Source: Bdellovibrio sp. (GTDB lineage: Bacteria > Bdellovibrionota > Bdellovibrionia > Bdellovibrionales > Bdellovibrionaceae). Taken from it: a stretch of 9,313 nucleotides of DNA. Below are positions 6,392 through 9,313 of this stretch, piece after piece. Positions within the stretch are counted from its first letter, which is position 1. Each line of letters begins with the position of its first letter. The stretch lies in NCBI GenBank assembly GCA_017745015.1, contig JAGIAF010000129.1, positions 1 through 9,313 of the forward strand, written 5' to 3'. A model generated the notes under the pieces. The model was not told the origin of the DNA, did not search any database, and saw only the letters and a program-made list of their open reading frames with translations. A program made the translations under genes and the position numbers.

Positions 6392-8797
6392 GTGCTTCAA
6401 CGCTGGTTCATCTTGTTTTTATTGGTCGTACTGACTCTAACGTCGGGTACGTCGGCTTTAGCTGCCGCAGCTAAAATTCAAGGCATTTTGCTCAATGCTG
6501 ATGATATGTTTCGTGATAACGAAAAAGACACCATTGAACTTCAAGGCAACGTCCAGATCGTCTATCAGGGACAACACATCAAGGCCGATAAAGCTATTGT
6601 CTATCTAAGAACTCGTCGTGCAGAACTCGTTGGCAACGTTGAAATCAGCGACACCAAAAGCACCATCGTCGGCGACCAAGTCAGCCTTGATTACGAAAAT
6701 AACACCGGTCTTATTCACAATGGTTTTGTCTCGTCAGGTCCAGTAACCTTTTCGGGAAGTTTGCTGGAAAAAACTGGCGACTCTGAATTCATCGTCAGCA
6801 CGGCCGATTATACCACTTGTACAAACTGCCCGGCTTCTTGGAGTTTCTCCGGATCCACAGTGCGTGCCGAAATGGGCGGATACGCTTACATCAAAAATGC
6901 GATCTTGAGAGTCTCCGATGTCCCCGTCTTCTGGCTTCCGTACCTAGTTGTCCCCCTCAAGAGCGACCGCCAATCCGGCGTACTCACTCCAGGCTTCGAA
7001 GTTTCCAAAGATGGTGGTTTCACTTTCTACATCCCCTACTTCTGGGCCATTTCACGCAGCACCGATGCGACCATTACCGCAAAGAACTACGAACGCCGTG
7101 GTCTTAAAGGAATGCTTGAGTATCGCTATATGCTCAACGAAGACAGCTCCGGGACTCTTTCTGCAGCCAATCTTTACGACAAGTCCTTCGGTGGCGACAC
7201 TCGCCTCAATGATTACCGCCCGCCTTCTGAAAGAGGCAAGCCATTAGATCGTTGGTACGTAAAGTATGACCACTATATTGAGACTCCGAATGATTATATC
7301 AATCGTGCTCAGATCAACCTTGCCAGTGACTTACAATACTCGAAGGATTTCCCGCTCGAGACAATGAACTACGGTGATTCCGCAATGGAAAACCGTGTGT
7401 CCGTAACGAAGAATTCCAAAGATACTCACTTCAGCGTTGATACATCTTACTACTACAACCTCTTACAAGCAGATCCGTTAGCGGGCAATGATGATGCCGT
7501 TCATCGCGCTCCAGAGATTCGCTGGTCACAAGTTGAAAAAAATCTTGGCGATACGAACTTCGTTTACACTATCAATTTGGATTTTGTGAACTTCACTCGC
7601 GCCGGTAACGCCTACGATGACATGGTTCCTTATATCGATCCTAAAACGGGCAATAGAATCCGTTACGTTAGAAATAGCTGTAACACGCCAAATTGGTCAG
7701 ATAATCCAGCCTGTTATCGCACCTGGGATGGCAGCTACGATCCATCAACAGATCTTATTCGCGCCGGCCAACGCTTCGACTTCTTGCCGACACTTTCGTA
7801 CCCAATCAAAGCAACTGATGGCATCGACATTCTTCCACGCGTCAGCTACCGCGAAACCCACTATAACTTCGACGTGGGTGATGAAACAAACTACGTCCGT
7901 CGTTATGCACGTACTGAACTTGGCGCCCGCATGGACTTCGCTCGCATTTATGGCGACCGAGTAAATCCCAAAGCCACGCGCTACAAACACGAAATCATCC
8001 CAGAGGTTTCGTACACCAACATCCCGTGGATTGAACAAAACAACCACCCCTTCTTTGGAACGGGAACGGCCAATGATGCGCCCTACACATCGACAGACAG
8101 CATCTCTGATTTGGATTTGGGCTCTGACTATGGTTTGCAATTCGACTACAACGACCGCGTTTACGACCGCAATCTAACAACGATTGCCTTGATCAATAAA
8201 GTCATTGAAAAAAGATGGGTCGGAGATCGCCCTGAATACCAACAGCTTGCCTACCTAAGACTTGCGCAGTCTTACGATGCCACTCAGGCCAATAAATCCA
8301 ACGCCGAGCCGTGGTCCGACTTGAGTGCGACTCTTGATGTGAGACTGAATAAGTTCCAAACGTATTCTATTTTCAATTACTACCCTTATCAGAATGTCAC
8401 CAACGCATCCTCACGCGTGCGTTTGATGAATGATATGGGGCAATTCTTCCAGGTCCAGTTAACTCGTCAATACAAGATCACACCGGGTAAGTCTGTCGAT
8501 ACCAACAGCCGTACAGAAGACTACACATTCTCCTCTGGTTTTATTTCGAAATACATCAACCTTATGGGACGCGTGGTGTATGACGCCAACTGGGCAGAGT
8601 CTTCAAGCGGTGACAAAATCAAGTCTTGGGCCTACATCGCCCAATTTAAACCACCTGGTGAGTGCTGGATGATCACAATGATCCAAGACCAGGTCACGGA
8701 TGGCGACACCAACTTGCGTCTGAATTTCGAGTTCAACTTCGACGGAACTCCGAAACCACCAATCCCACCAGAAGCCTTGGATCAATTCGGATTCTAG
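6392..8797 (+). CDS. lptD: LPS-assembly protein LptD
   Basis: An 801-residue outer-membrane protein, close to the usual LptD size. LptD forms the barrel that, with LptE, inserts LPS into the outer leaflet. Residues 1-24 are a signal peptide (hydrophobic core WFILFLLVVL, cut near ALA). About 28-110 is the LptA-like jellyroll (NADDMF, ELQGNVQIVY, IKADKAIVYL) that receives LPS from the periplasmic bridge. From about 150 to the end is the barrel, with the family-typical segment VPVFWLPYLVVPLKSDRQSG near 177-196. Cysteines are C143 and C146 (a CxxC), C430, C441 and C758, unlike the E. coli layout. A short proline-rich tail follows the last strand and ends in Phe. The start must lie after the in-frame stop at 6368. 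GTG 6392 is chosen and TTG 6389 is the alternative. No ribosome binding site or downstream terminator is seen. Confidence 0.95.
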   Translation: MLQRWFILFLLVVLTLTSGTSALAAAAKIQGILLNADDMFRDNEKDTIELQGNVQIVYQGQHIKADKAIVYLRTRRAELVGNVEISDTKSTIVGDQVSLDYENNTGLIHNGFVSSGPVTFSGSLLEKTGDSEFIVSTADYTTCTNCPASWSFSGSTVRAEMGGYAYIKNAILRVSDVPVFWLPYLVVPLKSDRQSGVLTPGFEVSKDGGFTFYIPYFWAISRSTDATITAKNYERRGLKGMLEYRYMLNEDSSGTLSAANLYDKSFGGDTRLNDYRPPSERGKPLDRWYVKYDHYIETPNDYINRAQINLASDLQYSKDFPLETMNYGDSAMENRVSVTKNSKDTHFSVDTSYYYNLLQADPLAGNDDAVHRAPEIRWSQVEKNLGDTNFVYTINLDFVNFTRAGNAYDDMVPYIDPKTGNRIRYVRNSCNTPNWSDNPACYRTWDGSYDPSTDLIRAGQRFDFLPTLSYPIKATDGIDILPRVSYRETHYNFDVGDETNYVRRYARTELGARMDFARIYGDRVNPKATRYKHEIIPEVSYTNIPWIEQNNHPFFGTGTANDAPYTSTDSISDLDLGSDYGLQFDYNDRVYDRNLTTIALINKVIEKRWVGDRPEYQQLAYLRLAQSYDATQANKSNAEPWSDLSATLDVRLNKFQTYSIFNYYPYQNVTNASSRVRLMNDMGQFFQVQLTRQYKITPGKSVDTNSRTEDYTFSSGFISKYINLMGRVVYDANWAESSSGDKIKSWAYIAQFKPPGECWMITMIQDQVTDGDTNLRLNFEFNFDGTPKPPIPPEALDQFGF

Positions 8798-8829
8798 CGC
8801 GGCGACAGTCCCAGAGGCTGAACCAGCAC

Positions 8830-9219
8830 CTAGCTCACGTCTTCGATTATCGTGACATCACCGTTCTTAGTGACGAATGCCCAATGCACTTCAACAAGAC
8901 AATTAAAGTGGTCCGCCAAAAATCGCGAAGCCCCTAATAAACGATACTTCTGCCGAGGAGAAATTCGCGCATTATAAAACGTAGTTTGATTTGCAGTCTT
9001 CACTTCCACCATCAAAAGATTCAATCCATCAGGAGAACGGAAAACCAAATCAATCTCCGCATAGGGAGTCTTCAATCGCTGCCTCAGCAATTTATAATTT
9101 CTGAGATGATAATAGGTAATAACGTGTTTTTCAGAGACGAGCCCACGCTGGTGGGCCCAATAGGCATTTCTAACGGACGTATTCTTTAACGCCGGCGAAG
9201 GACTTGCGGTGGTGGTCAC
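8830..9219 (-). CDS. yraN: YraN/UPF0102-family nuclease-like protein
   Basis: Read from the GTG at 9217-9219 this is a 129-residue protein, near the usual family length. UPF0102 proteins have a restriction-endonuclease-like fold. Their hallmark residues are present: AEIDLV with E55 and D57, and VEVK with E72 and K74, the likely metal-binding PD-(D/E)xK core. The upstream helix (RGLVSEKHVITYYHLRNYKLL) and the later SPRQKYRLLGASRFL also fit. The in-frame ATG at 9286-9288 would give 152 residues, but the extra part is a Ser/Thr-rich shadow of rnhB, so I prefer GTG. Neither start has a strong binding site. It overlaps the end of rnhB, so the two probably share a transcript. No terminator separates it from convergent lptD (32 bases apart). 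A role in DNA repair or uptake is often suggested for the family but unproven. Confidence 0.85.
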   Translation of the reverse strand: MTTTASPSPALKNTSVRNAYWAHQRGLVSEKHVITYYHLRNYKLLRQRLKTPYAEIDLVFRSPDGLNLLMVEVKTANQTTFYNARISPRQKYRLLGASRFLADHFNCLVEVHWAFVTKNGDVTIIEDVS

Positions 9220-9313
9220 ACGGTCCGTGTTCGACGATGCTTTGCTTGTGGATTGGCGTTGAGTAGCCTTTGTGATCTTGGAATCCATAGACTGGAAACT
9301 TCGCTCCCAATTC
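9170..9313 (-). CDS. rnhB: Ribonuclease HII, C-terminal part only
   Basis: Forty-seven codons and a TAG (9170-9172) read from the right edge in a different frame from yraN. The peptide carries the RNase HII C-terminal signature: YGFQDHKGYSTPIH at 9-22, followed by EHGPCDHHRKSF at 28-39, corresponding to the family's KGYGT..H and HR.SF motifs. RNase HII cleaves the RNA strand of RNA-DNA hybrids and removes single ribonucleotides from DNA. The catalytic acidic residues lie upstream of the window and cannot be checked. The gene overlaps the 5' end of yraN, by 50 bases if yraN starts at GTG 9219. This rnhB-yraN order is common in bacteria and supports both calls. Confidence 0.92.
   Translation of the reverse strand, partial: ELGAKFPVYGFQDHKGYSTPIHKQSIVEHGPCDHHRKSFAGVKEYVR

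Noticed and set aside
6283..6474. Plus-strand 63-codon reading frame just upstream of and overlapping lptD
   Set aside because: It has no ribosome binding site, and its last third is the lptD signal-peptide coding region read in another frame. Its product resembles nothing known.
7745..8140. Long minus-strand frame inside lptD
   Set aside because: It lies wholly within the well-supported lptD frame, without a start context or recognisable domain.
8798..8829. Search for a terminator between lptD and yraN
   Set aside because: Only a 4-base stem (GCTG-AAC-CAGC) is present, which is too weak to call.

Overview
The window looks like chromosomal DNA from a Gram-negative bacterium, because it encodes the outer-membrane LPS transporter LptD. 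My best guess is a Bdellovibrio-like member of the Bdellovibrionota. That guess rests on general resemblance (moderate GC, short intergenic gaps, a VKOR-DsbA fusion, several unfamiliar lineage-type proteins) and not on any search. Nothing points to a phage, transposon, CRISPR array, tRNA or rRNA. It reads as an ordinary core/housekeeping region with some lineage-specific genes.

Layout from left to right: the 5' part of a gene for a secreted protein of unknown function (minus strand, runs off the left edge); the nucleoid protein HU (plus); a translationally coupled minus-strand pair made of a ChaN/Tiki-type protein with a long extra C-terminal half, followed by a small protein with two GYF_2-like domains; a VKOR-DsbA fusion for periplasmic disulfide formation (plus), closed by a clear bidirectional terminator; a small single-pass membrane protein of unknown function (minus); a long coiled-coil protein (plus); a STAS-domain protein (minus) that meets the coiled-coil gene tail to tail, with both stops in one CTAG; lptD (plus); and a minus-strand rnhB-yraN pair at the right edge. 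Only the last 47 codons of rnhB are present, read in a different frame through the 5' end of the yraN reading frame.

Strand changes at eight of the ten gene junctions, so most genes are probably transcribed alone. Only two pairs could share a transcript (ChaN-like plus GYF_2 protein, and rnhB plus yraN). Four of the ten starts visible in the window are best read as GTG.

The genes do not form one obvious pathway. The most plausible functional link is between the VKOR-DsbA fusion, which would make disulfides in the periplasm, and LptD, an outer-membrane barrel whose relatives need disulfides to mature. The most novel parts are the C-terminal half of the ChaN-like protein with its GYF_2 partner, a possible leaderless lptD mRNA, and the compact convergent gene ends. 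I see no convincing evidence of a wholly new multi-gene system.
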